Notes under the pieces: model-generated
What the model was told of the DNA's origin: nothing
Databases searched by the model: none
What the model saw: only the letters and a program-made list of their open reading frames with translations
Position numbers and translations under genes: made by a program
Shown here: piece after piece, positions 36,197-44,846 of the stretch
Numbering within the stretch: position 1 is the first letter of the stretch
Layout: every line of letters begins with the position of its first letter
Source: an uncultured Myxococcales bacterium
GTDB taxonomy: Bacteria; Myxococcota_A; UBA9042
Assembly (NCBI GenBank): GCA_903840165.1
Contig: CAIMEY010000055.1
Coordinates: forward strand, 62,001-126,000
Reading direction: 5' to 3'
Length of the DNA stretch: 64,000 nucleotides

Positions 36197-37561
36197 CTAG
36201 CGGACAACCCGCAAAGGCACTGGGGTTTCCTGGGTCGGCTCGCGGGGCGGGTGCAGATCTTCCTGCAAAATCTTCATAATTTCGCGGTCATCGTAGCCGG
36301 CGCGGCGAATTCGCTCAAGGCGGTCGCGCAGGCGGTCCAAGTCCGTGCGAATTCCATAGGTTTTCAGAATGGAATCGATGCGTTCATGATGCCGCTCGAT
36401 GGCTTCGGTGGCGCTGATGTACCCGTGCAGAGCCGACTCAGCGCGTTGCCAGAAGTTCAGCGGGTTGGTATTGAAGAATTTCACATCCGTTTCGCTGGGT
36501 TCTAGCAGAATGATGTCGCCGTGAAAGGCAGGGTCGATCTGCAGCTTCTGGATACTGATCATCAGCCGGGTGTGCAGAAGTGTACGAAACGCTTGGTTAA
36601 TGACGGTACCAATGCCCATGTCCGATAGGGAAGTCTGGCCGTTGAGCAACTGATCGGCGTGGTAATTCACAAAGGGACGGAAGGGGTTGTACGCCACGAT
36701 CAGCGATGCGCCGCGGCGGGTAGCTTCGCTCATGTTGGCCGTTCGCCGCACGCCCGCGTCGAGGTAGTCCTGCCCGCGGATGCGTGCCGGTCGATAAAAG
36801 CCTGGAATTGCTGTGGAAGCCTGGACCGCTTGGCTGATGGTGACCGAGTTGTCGGCGTCGTGGCCAAACACCACCCCTTCGGCGGTGTTGAGGTTGGTCG
36901 CGCCGATATACAAGGACTTCTGCCGCTCCATGTGCAAGAGTCTAAAATCATTGGGAACATGGTTGCGGCGCAGTTGCTCGCGGATGAACTGTTCGATGCC
37001 CGAATTCTCAAATAAGCCACTGGGAAGATAGGAGAAACCTGCGCGGAGATTGGCGTTGCGCATGGTGTCGTGGACAATAGGCCAGATCAGCTGTTCGGCA
37101 TTGCGATAGTCGGGATCGCGCAGGAAGGCTCGAATCCGATTGAGCAATTCTGGGCGATGGTCCCGCATTTGCGCAATCATGGCTAGGCCCGCGCCAGGCA
37201 CTACGCTGATGAGGTCACGGGCAGCGCGCACGGGCTTGTAGGCGAACTCGCGCCAGTTGGGCCGGTAGAAGTGTTGGGGCGAAAAGCGGCTGATTTTGTC
37301 GGAGTTTCCGTCCAGCGATTTCAGCATTTCCTCAGGGCCGATGCCCGCCGCCATGGGGGCAGCCAGGAAGGCACCGGCGGAAACACCGACAAAGATGTCA
37401 AAATCGACGACAGAACGGTTGGCAAGCAGTGAATTAAGCGCGATCAGGCCGCCGATCTTGAAGGCGCCGCCAGAAATGGCTCCGCCGGCCAGGACCAAGG
37501 CGGTCTTTGCGTGCGGCCGAATGCGGGACCGATCGCCCTTTTCGACAAAAGTCATGCCCAT
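36197..37561 (-). CDS. Patatin-like phospholipase
   Basis: Patatin-like enzymes are lipid acyl hydrolases with a Ser-Asp dyad. All three motifs are visible in this 454-residue protein: the oxyanion loop GGAISGGAFKIG (26-37), the nucleophile elbow GVSAG with Ser61, and YLDAGVR with the catalytic aspartate near 266. The protein has no signal peptide. A C-terminal helical region with HHERIDSILKTYG is extra compared with minimal patatins. The substrate is unknown; roles in membrane remodelling or secreted toxicity are both possible in this family. It is convergent with the cytochrome gene and downstream of mutY on the same strand, with a 107-base gap. Confidence 0.9.
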   Translation of the reverse strand: MGMTFVEKGDRSRIRPHAKTALVLAGGAISGGAFKIGGLIALNSLLANRSVVDFDIFVGVSAGAFLAAPMAAGIGPEEMLKSLDGNSDKISRFSPQHFYRPNWREFAYKPVRAARDLISVVPGAGLAMIAQMRDHRPELLNRIRAFLRDPDYRNAEQLIWPIVHDTMRNANLRAGFSYLPSGLFENSGIEQFIREQLRRNHVPNDFRLLHMERQKSLYIGATNLNTAEGVVFGHDADNSVTISQAVQASTAIPGFYRPARIRGQDYLDAGVRRTANMSEATRRGASLIVAYNPFRPFVNYHADQLLNGQTSLSDMGIGTVINQAFRTLLHTRLMISIQKLQIDPAFHGDIILLEPSETDVKFFNTNPLNFWQRAESALHGYISATEAIERHHERIDSILKTYGIRTDLDRLRDRLERIRRAGYDDREIMKILQEDLHPPREPTQETPVPLRVVR

Positions 37562-37668
37562 ATGCGGCCTCGTGCTTGTGGGTAACGCACCGTGACGGAA
37601 TCAACCGACCGAGAATCAAGCCAAGCTGCCTTGTCGCGCAGCGGCGACCGACGCAATTGGCCGGCCCA

Positions 37669-38886
37669 CTAGCTTGCAGTGTGACCAGATGGCGGTCCGT
37701 TTTGCAAAAACAGGTCCACTTGGCGCTTAGCCTGGGGCCCACCGACCTCAAGCGCCGGTGCCGCGTACAGGCCTTCGAGCAGTCGCTGGGCCAGGCGAGA
37801 AAGCCCGGAAGTCTTTGACATTGCTTGGGCCAAGGGCATCCACCGCTGCGCGACGTAGCCCAGCGCGCCAAGGTCCACCGGGCGATCCTCGGTGCGCACC
37901 AGCAGGGGCCTGACCTCATAGCGGCGGTGCGTCAAAATATGTGTGATCATAGGTTGTTCTTGTGCATTGGCTAGCGCTTGATCGCTCAGCCAGTTCTGCA
38001 GTCGCTCGGCACCGTCCGGCCCTTCGGTTCCCGGCGGTTCCCAGAGGCCGGCCCAGCGTCCTGAACTCGGGCGTTGGCCAAGCAAAACAAGCATTTGCCC
38101 CGGATCTGCCACCTGCGCATCCGCCGAGTCCACCACCACCAAGGCGTGCTGCGCAGCGACGATCGGCGAAGTCTTGCGCTGGCGCGGGGGTGGAAAATCC
38201 GTAGGCGTGCCAAGGGCAAATGCTTGGCAGCCGGCAGAAACAGGGCACTGAGAGCAGTCCGGGTTGCGAGGCGAACAGATGGTGGCGCCCAATTCCATCA
38301 ACGCCTGATTCCAAGCACTTGGCGATTGCCGGGCACTCGGGCTATGCAACCAGCGCTCCGCGTGCTGCCAAATCAGCGATTTCCCAGGCGTGGACTGCGG
38401 ATCGGCAGCCACCGCGTGCCAGCGCGCCAGGACCCGCGCCACATTGCCATCGACAAGGGCCGCCGGCTGACCGAACGCGATCGACCGAATCGCGCCCACC
38501 GTGTAAGGGCCTAGGCCTGGCAGAGACGCCAGCGACCCTTCATCGGACGGAATAACGCCAGAAAACTGGGTGGTTACTTCAACTGCGGTGCGATGCAGGT
38601 TGCGGGCGCGATTGTAATAGCCAAGGCCGGTCCACTGCGCCAGCACATCATCGAGGCTCGCACTAGCCAAATCCTCTATGGTTGGCCATCGTTGCATCCA
38701 GCGACGGAAGTAATCCAGTACCGTTTCGACCCGGGTTTGCTGCAGCATCAACTCCGAGACAAGGACGGCGTAGGCGGGCGTCGGTGGTGCACCGGGAGGA
38801 CTTCGCCACGGTAACTGCCGTTGCTGCAAAGCGAACCACTGCAGCAGTGCTTCTGCGTGGGCGTCGGTGTAGAGCGGGTCTTGCAA
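37669..38886 (-). CDS. mutY: A/G-specific adenine glycosylase MutY
   Basis: MutY removes adenine mispaired with 8-oxoguanine. The 405-residue protein has the catalytic Glu in SELMLQQTR (Glu45), the helix-hairpin-helix LPGLGPYTVGAI, the catalytic Asp in VDGNVARV, and the iron-sulfur cluster ligands with C-x6-C-x2-C-x5-C spacing (CSPRNPDCSQCPVSAGC). The C-terminal NUDIX-like 8-oxoG recognition domain includes THILTHRRYEV. The start is read as TTG at 38886 because GAGAGGAG lies seven bases upstream; the upstream ATG at 38928 adds a stretch (MLLGGCGSLERR) foreign to the family. Confidence 0.93.
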   Translation of the reverse strand: MQDPLYTDAHAEALLQWFALQQRQLPWRSPPGAPPTPAYAVLVSELMLQQTRVETVLDYFRRWMQRWPTIEDLASASLDDVLAQWTGLGYYNRARNLHRTAVEVTTQFSGVIPSDEGSLASLPGLGPYTVGAIRSIAFGQPAALVDGNVARVLARWHAVAADPQSTPGKSLIWQHAERWLHSPSARQSPSAWNQALMELGATICSPRNPDCSQCPVSAGCQAFALGTPTDFPPPRQRKTSPIVAAQHALVVVDSADAQVADPGQMLVLLGQRPSSGRWAGLWEPPGTEGPDGAERLQNWLSDQALANAQEQPMITHILTHRRYEVRPLLVRTEDRPVDLGALGYVAQRWMPLAQAMSKTSGLSRLAQRLLEGLYAAPALEVGGPQAKRQVDLFLQNGPPSGHTAS

Positions 38887-38969
38887 AGCGATTCTCCTCT
38901 CGAGGGACCCACAGCCGCCAAGCAGCAACTCGCCTGACGGAGGAGAACAGTCGGATTTTGCTTAGGTTT

Positions 38970-39944
38970 CTAGGGATGGGGCGGTCCCAGCAATCGGGCA
39001 TCGAAGCAGGTCTGCCTCCAGGAAACCTGCGCAGCCTCAATCTCGATCACCAAGTCCTGCCCTTGGTCGGGCGGTGCAATTTCCGCGCGCCAGGGGATGT
39101 AGGAGAAATCCCCTTTAGCGATGCGGTGTTCTGTTAGGACTCGTTCGCCCATCTTGACGCGAAAGGTGGTATCGCTGCCTTCGTCGACGCGGACGCCCCA
39201 CATGCGTAGACCAAAATGTCCTGCAATTTCGCGGGCTGCCGGTGGGGATTTCCAGGTCATGCGCGTCACCTGTCCGTCTTGGCTGGGCTGCACGAAGATG
39301 CAGCGGCGCCGCCCCGTGCCCACCTCGCTTTCAAAGGCCCAGATTTGCAGCCACCAGCCATTGCCAGGGCATTCAAAATGGTTGTTCTGCCAGGTACATA
39401 GGTCGCCTATCCCCTTTTTCGTCTCCCGCTGCACTTTGGCGTTGGCCAGTTGGGCGTAGGCGTCAAAGACAGTCGTAGAGGCCGGTAATTCAAAGAGGTC
39501 CAGGGCCGTTCCATGGCCATAGTCACGAGCGCTGGCGTGGATCGCTGGCTTGGGCAGTTCGACGCTGCGGCCAAAGCCGTGGGTAGAGACCACCCAAACA
39601 CGCTTGAACCCATCGAAATCCCAGGGATCAAGGGGATCAGACAAGCGCAATGCGGCGTTGAAGTCGAGTTGGCGCTGCTCGAACTTCTGCACAAAGCGCC
39701 ACGGCTCAGCCGCACTCCAACCTGGGATAAACACGATTGCATCGCCCGGTTGCAGTTCCTTACCCAGGGCATCCGCCGCGATTTGTAGACTTGCGTCATC
39801 GGGCGCAAGGCCCAGCCGGTGGTTGCGCGCCACCATGACCCACGCCGCCGTGCTGATGATCAGCACCGCCCCGATAAAGGCGGCGGCCTGACGCCAGCGC
39901 GGCGTGTCGGGCACCTGTAGGTAGGGAAGCGGCGGAAATTTCAC
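38970..39944 (-). CDS. Membrane-anchored protein of unknown function
   Basis: The 324-residue protein has one N-terminal transmembrane helix (residues 19-39, AAAFIGAVLIISTAAWVMVA) and a large extracytoplasmic part. The first half reads like a Rossmann-like domain (DAIVFIPGWSAAEPW ... FKRVWVVSTHGFGRSV). The second half is beta-rich with one cysteine pair (CTWQNNHFEC) and could be a carbohydrate-binding-like jellyroll. I recognise no family. The start is GTG with TGAGGA nine bases upstream, 12 bases after the FadL-like gene. It is the third gene of the deacetylase operon. Confidence 0.65.
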   Translation of the reverse strand: MKFPPLPYLQVPDTPRWRQAAAFIGAVLIISTAAWVMVARNHRLGLAPDDASLQIAADALGKELQPGDAIVFIPGWSAAEPWRFVQKFEQRQLDFNAALRLSDPLDPWDFDGFKRVWVVSTHGFGRSVELPKPAIHASARDYGHGTALDLFELPASTTVFDAYAQLANAKVQRETKKGIGDLCTWQNNHFECPGNGWWLQIWAFESEVGTGRRRCIFVQPSQDGQVTRMTWKSPPAAREIAGHFGLRMWGVRVDEGSDTTFRVKMGERVLTEHRIAKGDFSYIPWRAEIAPPDQGQDLVIEIEAAQVSWRQTCFDARLLGPPHP

Positions 39945-39956
39945 GAAAATCAGTCC

Positions 39957-41282
39957 TCAAAGGTCATGGTGCAAAGACAAGGTCACATGCCAACTATCGC
40001 CGCCTAGAGAAGTCGCCTGGACAGCCGAGGTCGCGTCATTCTTCTCGACCGTTCGCCGCGACAAGGACGTGTAACCCAAGGCAATATCAAATTGAAGTGG
40101 CTTTCCCTGAACCCCCGGCTGCGCCACGGTCCGCAGGCCCGCGCCCACAGTGACCGTCGTCGCCGGCGCGTCCAGGTAGCTGGCTGCGGCATCGGCCCGT
40201 GGCAACGGCGTTGGACGGTACTGCACCCCGCCGCGCAAGACCAGATAGGGGTTCGCCTGCATTTCTAACCCCGCACGCGGCTGAAGGATATCGCGGGCTC
40301 CCATCGCAACGGGGGTATTGCTGACGGCCAGCAACGTGGTGCTATTGTTGCTACGCGACTGGGTCAAGTACCTGTCATCCAGCGACAATTGCACATCGGC
40401 AGCCATGGGCGGCAACTCCGACCAGCGCAGCCAAGCCACGCCCGCCGTGGTCAACCAACGCCCCGTGCGATAGGAACCGGCCAGGGCAAATACATCGGGC
40501 AAAAACAGACCAACCCCTTGAATCTGAAAATGAAGTAGACCGAAGTCCTGCACATTGACGGTCAGGGGTAGGGCATAGCTCACGTAGGACTTGGAGCGCC
40601 AAACTAGGCCAATTCGCACAGAATCTGAAGGCATTAGCGTCATGCCGACGATTGGATAGGGGCGCGTCGCAAGTTGAATATCGAGTTGTTTGCTGGTGTT
40701 GCGGTGATCGAGAACGCTGAGGTCGACTTGGGCCGAGCCACTCAGGCTCGTCAGCAACTGCGCTGAAATACCAAAAGAAATCCACTTTGCCGGCCGGATG
40801 CCAACGCCAAAGACCAGGGCCAACCGGTCGCCCAGCGTGTCATACATGGGCACCTGCGGCGTGCGGGCGTCGTGGGCGTCCAGCCGGGTGTCATTGCCCA
40901 GGGGAATGTGAAAAGCAAGACCAAACGCAGCCTTATCGGCCAGCCATCCCGGCAGCGGCGAGCTCACGCCCACATGCAGCAGGCTGTTGTTCTGCGGCAC
41001 CACGGCGGCAAACTGACTTTGGCCCCCCAGCTGCTGTATCGAAAAGCGATTGAAAATCAAGTCGCTGCCCAGGCCTAGGTGCAGGTGATTGCTCAGCGCC
41101 AAGTTGGCCGGATTGGCATAGGTGGCATAAAAGCCATCGGCCACGGCCTCACCCGTATTGCCCATCGCTGCGAGGCGGGCGCCAAAACCATAGAGTTCCA
41201 TGGTGTTTGCTAGCGCCGGCGTCGCTAGAAGGGTCCAGCCCAAGACCATCAGCGCCGCCTTGGGTCGGGACCAAGCCTTCAC
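39957..41282 (-). CDS. FadL/OmpP1-like outer-membrane channel
   Basis: The 441-residue protein has a signal peptide (residues 1-25, ending TPALA). It begins with the family hallmark NTMELYGFGARLAAMGNTGEA, DGFYATYANPANLA. The rest alternates in barrel fashion and ends SWHVTLSLHHDL. FadL-type channels import hydrophobic molecules across the outer membrane, but myxobacterial relatives may transport other compounds. The ATG overlaps the deacetylase stop by four bases (ATGA), so it is translated together with that gene. Confidence 0.8.
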   Translation of the reverse strand: MKAWSRPKAALMVLGWTLLATPALANTMELYGFGARLAAMGNTGEAVADGFYATYANPANLALSNHLHLGLGSDLIFNRFSIQQLGGQSQFAAVVPQNNSLLHVGVSSPLPGWLADKAAFGLAFHIPLGNDTRLDAHDARTPQVPMYDTLGDRLALVFGVGIRPAKWISFGISAQLLTSLSGSAQVDLSVLDHRNTSKQLDIQLATRPYPIVGMTLMPSDSVRIGLVWRSKSYVSYALPLTVNVQDFGLLHFQIQGVGLFLPDVFALAGSYRTGRWLTTAGVAWLRWSELPPMAADVQLSLDDRYLTQSRSNNSTTLLAVSNTPVAMGARDILQPRAGLEMQANPYLVLRGGVQYRPTPLPRADAAASYLDAPATTVTVGAGLRTVAQPGVQGKPLQFDIALGYTSLSRRTVEKNDATSAVQATSLGGDSWHVTLSLHHDL

Positions 41283-42172
41283 GCAGCCTCGTCGGCGGGC
41301 GGCTGCCCCACCTGAAGCGGCGGATCCAGAGGCCGCGCCTGGGCCATCGCACGCAAGCCCGCAAAACGATAGGCGCGAAACAGGCTTTCGATCTTGCCCA
41401 CGGTACCCTCAAGGCCGACGTAGTACTTCCACTGACGCCGCCACGGCAAATCGAGGCGCGGTTGATCCGGGTCCAGCTCGCGCGGATGCACATAGGCTGC
41501 CACGGCTAAGCCTTTGCGTTCAAAGGCAGAAAAGGCCGCCATGAGCAAAGGCTGCGGCAGAACGCGCAGATAGCCGCCCCCCGAGAACGGCAGCGAACGT
41601 CCGGCTAATTGCAAAGGAATGATAGGTACTTCGAGGATCCGTTGCCCGCCTGCCAAGACCAACTCAAAGGGTCGCTCTCGCCGCAGCAGGATGCCGCCGT
41701 GGGCGCGGTCGGCCAGGAACAGCGACGCGTCCAAATCGATGCCGCGCGACGCCAGGATACCAAATGCCCAAGTCTGCTCATCACCAATGGAAAATCCCGG
41801 CGCTCGAAAGGCCTTGACCGTCTGGCCGCAGGCGCGGTGCAGGGCTTCCAAGGAGGCGTCCAGGTCGCGGGCAAAGGCGTCGCGGCTCAAACTGGAAACC
41901 AGCGCGTGGCTATGCCCATGGGAGCCTATCTCATGACCACGTCTGGCAATTTCCGCGATGACCTGGGGATGATGGACGGCGATCCAGCCGAGGCAAAAGA
42001 AGGTCGCCCGGTGCCCATACAGGTCCAGCAGGTCCAGCATCCGCAAAGTAGCTGCTTCGACTCGAGATTGCTGCAACGGCCACTGATCAATGGCCGGAGC
42101 GCCCGCGTATTCCAGGACGTGAAACCAGTCCTCGACGTCTACTGACCAGCCGTGCAAGACCCTGTCATCCAT
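41279..42172 (-). CDS. Polysaccharide deacetylase, XrtA-associated type (DUF3473)
   Basis: This 297-residue enzyme should remove N-acetyl groups from an exported or surface polysaccharide. It has the family motifs VDVEDWFHV (residues 11-19, catalytic Asp and metal Asp), the metal-binding HGHSH near 84-88, and FRAPGFSIGDEQTWAF. The C-terminal part (FSGGGYLRVLP ... AYVHPRELDPDQPR) is the DUF3473 extension of deacetylases found in exopolysaccharide/exosortase loci. No exosortase or glycosyltransferase cluster lies beside it. It starts an operon with a FadL-like channel and a membrane protein. Confidence 0.9.
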   Translation of the reverse strand: MDDRVLHGWSVDVEDWFHVLEYAGAPAIDQWPLQQSRVEAATLRMLDLLDLYGHRATFFCLGWIAVHHPQVIAEIARRGHEIGSHGHSHALVSSLSRDAFARDLDASLEALHRACGQTVKAFRAPGFSIGDEQTWAFGILASRGIDLDASLFLADRAHGGILLRRERPFELVLAGGQRILEVPIIPLQLAGRSLPFSGGGYLRVLPQPLLMAAFSAFERKGLAVAAYVHPRELDPDQPRLDLPWRRQWKYYVGLEGTVGKIESLFRAYRFAGLRAMAQARPLDPPLQVGQPPADEAA

Positions 42173-42336
42173 GGCGAATCCGTCCGCGCGTTGGCGCCGT
42201 TCTCGCTGGGCTTGGGCACGTCGACCAGCCTTGCGGAACCCTCCGGCCGCCAGTGTCGCCGCAGCAGCCCAGGTCTGGCAAGCGTGCCTTGTCCGTGGCG
42301 TCGACGCGTGGCGTGCCTCCAGCTTCGATCAGGAGC

Positions 42337-43821
42337 CTACTGTGGCTCAACAGCCTGCATTTTCATGGTTTCTTGCTGCAGGTCTCTCCCGCCCTGCAGG
42401 GGCAGCCTCATCTCAATGCACAGGCCGCCGCCAGGTCGCGGAATCGCACGCGCCGCGCCGCCATGGGCTTCTGCAATGCGTTTGACCAGATACAGCCCAA
42501 GGCCCGTACCGCCCGTTCCTTGGCTGCGCGAGCGGTCGGTTCGATAAAAAGCCTCAAAGACGCGGCTGCATTGCTCTGTGGTCAGCCCAGGCCCGCGATC
42601 CAGCACGCGAATTAGGCCGTGGACGGCGTCGCGCTCAGTTTCCACCCGCAGGCAGCGGACCAGAGAATTACCTTGGGCATCAGCACCATGGCTGGCGTGT
42701 TGCACGGCGTTCTCCACCAAGGTCGACACCACGCGGTCCAGCGCGTTTTCGTCCCCCACGACCACGGCGTGCTGGGAGTGCAACTCGACTTCCACCTGAA
42801 AATCTAGTTTTTTCAAGCGGTTTTGTTCTCGTCTCAGCACGGTTTGTACCAGTTCGTCGATGCTCAACTCGGTCCTGCGCATCAGCACCCGGTCGACGCC
42901 GACCCGCTGCGCTTCGAGAAGTCGCTCAATGTGCCGCTCAAGTAGGGCCACTTCTTCATGAATCTCTTCGAGCAGCTGTTCGCCCTGTCGATTGCGCCGA
43001 TCCACCCCTTGGGGTGCATTCTTGCGTGCCGATTCGATTTCAATTCTAACCAGTTCCAGCGCGACTTCCATGCGCGCCAAGGGGGAACGCAGCTCATGGG
43101 ACACGCCAGCCAGCAAATCCTTCTGCGCTTGCAGCACGCGCGACACCCGTTCCGCCATGGTATTAACGGCTTGGCCAACGGCACCCAAGTCATCGCTTGG
43201 TTCGGTTGGCGCGCGGATGGACAAGTCGCCCAGACCAATTTCTTGCACAGCTTCAAGCAGTTGCTGTACACGCACCTGATGCCGTTGCAGTTGGTTGAGG
43301 GCCAGAACCAGCAATCCCGTCACCGCAGCGCCACCAAGCAGCAGTATGCCCAGAATCGCGGACACGGCCACACCGCGTTGAATCAGAACTGCGGCTGTCC
43401 CCACGGCAAACAGCGCGGCAAGGGCCACCAGAAGCAGGTTGCGCTCCCCGGCCGACGTTTTCGCCACGCGCGGCGGATGATACAGCCGGAACATGGCCGA
43501 CTTGGCTTCCCGATCCAGGGCAACATTATCGGCCGTCGGTACGGGCGCTGGCCACGGCTGAGAATCATCAACCGGCGCGGGCGTTTGCGGGGCAGTCGTG
43601 GGCCCGTCGGCTCGCTGAGATGCAGCCTCAACCGATGCGTCGATGGCAAAACTCGTTGAATCTTGAACAGCTGCCTCCTGGGCCGGCAGCGGCTCTTGGG
43701 CTGGCAGCGGCTCTTGGGCAGGCAGCGACTCTTGGGCAGGCAGCGGCTCTTGGGCAGGCAGTGACGCCCCCGCGTCGGGCAGTCCTGGGGCAGGATTGGC
43801 TGTCAACTCAGGCTCGGTCAC
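42337..43821 (-). CDS. Sensor histidine kinase without a periplasmic sensor domain
   Basis: The 494-residue kinase has a 120-residue N-terminal disordered region containing five LPAQE(P/S) repeats (residues 21-49). Two adjacent transmembrane helices follow (about 128-147 and 150-174) with a loop of only a few residues, so it may sense within the membrane. A HAMP-like region, the phosphorylation box SHELRSPLARME (His242), N box VENAVQHA, and ATP-lid motifs DRGPGL and GTGGTGLGLYLVKRIAEAHGG complete it. The start is GTG with GGGGGAG upstream. It lies 87 bases after the response regulator gene and should form a two-component system with it, of the OmpR/CpxA type. Confidence 0.9.
   Translation of the reverse strand: MTEPELTANPAPGLPDAGASLPAQEPLPAQESLPAQEPLPAQEPLPAQEAAVQDSTSFAIDASVEAASQRADGPTTAPQTPAPVDDSQPWPAPVPTADNVALDREAKSAMFRLYHPPRVAKTSAGERNLLLVALAALFAVGTAAVLIQRGVAVSAILGILLLGGAAVTGLLVLALNQLQRHQVRVQQLLEAVQEIGLGDLSIRAPTEPSDDLGAVGQAVNTMAERVSRVLQAQKDLLAGVSHELRSPLARMEVALELVRIEIESARKNAPQGVDRRNRQGEQLLEEIHEEVALLERHIERLLEAQRVGVDRVLMRRTELSIDELVQTVLRREQNRLKKLDFQVEVELHSQHAVVVGDENALDRVVSTLVENAVQHASHGADAQGNSLVRCLRVETERDAVHGLIRVLDRGPGLTTEQCSRVFEAFYRTDRSRSQGTGGTGLGLYLVKRIAEAHGGAARAIPRPGGGLCIEMRLPLQGGRDLQQETMKMQAVEPQ
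43675..43761 (-). repeat. 18-bp tandem repeats encoding LPAQE(P/S)
   Basis: Five near-identical 18-bp units encode the Pro/Gln/Glu repeat in the N-terminal region of the histidine kinase. The last unit is truncated. High identity at DNA level suggests recent slippage and possible length variation. Confidence 0.85.
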
Positions 43822-43908
43822 GGCTCCCCCTGCGGCAATTCGTCCGGCTCCCGCTCAAGGATTTGTCTGAAAAGTCATGGGTTGCGCGTGTGTCGGCGGC
43901 AACGGCCC

Positions 43909-44631
43909 TTAGCCGTCGTGGCCGTCGTGACCGTCATGGGCCCCCGCGTCGGCCGTGAGCATGTATCCCGTGCCCCAAATCGTCTTAATATAGCGAGGTT
44001 GGCGCGGATCTTCCTCCAGCTTTGCTCTCAAATTCTTGACGTGCACGTCGATCGACCGGTCGTAGGCCGCATAGCCAACGCCGCGCAGCATGTCCATCAA
44101 GGCGTCGCGGCTCAGCACCTGCCCGGGATACCTGAGAAAACAACGCAGTAGGTCGAATTCTGTCGTCGTCAGCGCAATCGACCGGCCGCGCACCAAGACT
44201 TCGCGGCGGTTGACCTCCATCGCCAGATCGCCGACACGCAACATCTCGGTTGGCAAGGGTTTTTGTCCGACATCACTGCGTCGCAACACGGCCTTGATGC
44301 GGGCCACCAACTCGCGAGGATTAAAGGGTTTAGCCAAGTAATCGTCGGCGCCTAGTTCCAATCCCACCACCCGGTCGCTGTCCGAACCCTTGGCGGTCAA
44401 CATGATCACGGGCACGGTCGATTGCGCGCGGACTCGCCTCAGGACTTCAAAGCCGTCCATGCCAGGCAGCATCACGTCTAACACCATTAAATCAAAGACT
44501 TCGCCTGTAGCCCTACGGACGCCCTGAAGGCCGTCGGTGACCAGCGTGATGTGGTACCCCTCGGGCTTGAGCAGGCGTTCTAGCAAGGCGCCTAGGCGCA
44601 CATCATCATCAATAATCAACAGTCGGGCCAC
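43909..44631 (-). CDS. OmpR-family response regulator
   Basis: The 240-residue protein has a receiver domain (DDD at 8-10, phosphoacceptor Asp52 in MVLDVMLPGMDG, conserved Lys in YLAKPFNP) and a winged-helix DNA-binding domain (LTTTEFDLLRCFLRYPGQVLSRDAL; VDVHVKNLRAKLEEDP type ending RTIWGTGY-like IKTIWGTGYML). The C-terminus carries a small HDGHDGHDG tail that is not part of the family. The start is GTG at 44631 with GAGG upstream; the upstream frame to 44739 adds a Cys-rich stretch foreign to the family. Partner of the adjacent histidine kinase. Confidence 0.93.
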   Translation of the reverse strand: MARLLIIDDDVRLGALLERLLKPEGYHITLVTDGLQGVRRATGEVFDLMVLDVMLPGMDGFEVLRRVRAQSTVPVIMLTAKGSDSDRVVGLELGADDYLAKPFNPRELVARIKAVLRRSDVGQKPLPTEMLRVGDLAMEVNRREVLVRGRSIALTTTEFDLLRCFLRYPGQVLSRDALMDMLRGVGYAAYDRSIDVHVKNLRAKLEEDPRQPRYIKTIWGTGYMLTADAGAHDGHDGHDG

Positions 44632-44728
44632 GTTACGCCTCGTTGTGCGGAGCCATCCTAGCAGGTTACCGCGCAGTTGCTGGTCGTTGCACGTCCGCCC
44701 TGGGCCGCAGCAGCTCAGGGATTTTTCT

Positions 44729-44743
44729 AGGTGTACCACACCT
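44729..44743. promoter_or_regulatory. Palindrome upstream of the response regulator gene
   Basis: AGGTGT, three bases, ACACCT forms a perfect 6-bp inverted repeat about 100 bases before the regulator start. It could be an operator. The A-run follows rather than a T-run on the minus strand, so it is not a terminator for the HEAT-repeat gene. No sure promoter is seen. Confidence 0.35.
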
Positions 44744-44846
44744 CAAAGCGTGACCAAAGGACGGCGGCCAGTCCTACACACTTATTGGCAAATTCGGACG
44801 CCGATTCTGCATACATGGAAGCCGAAATGGCGGCGGCGCTCCGTGA

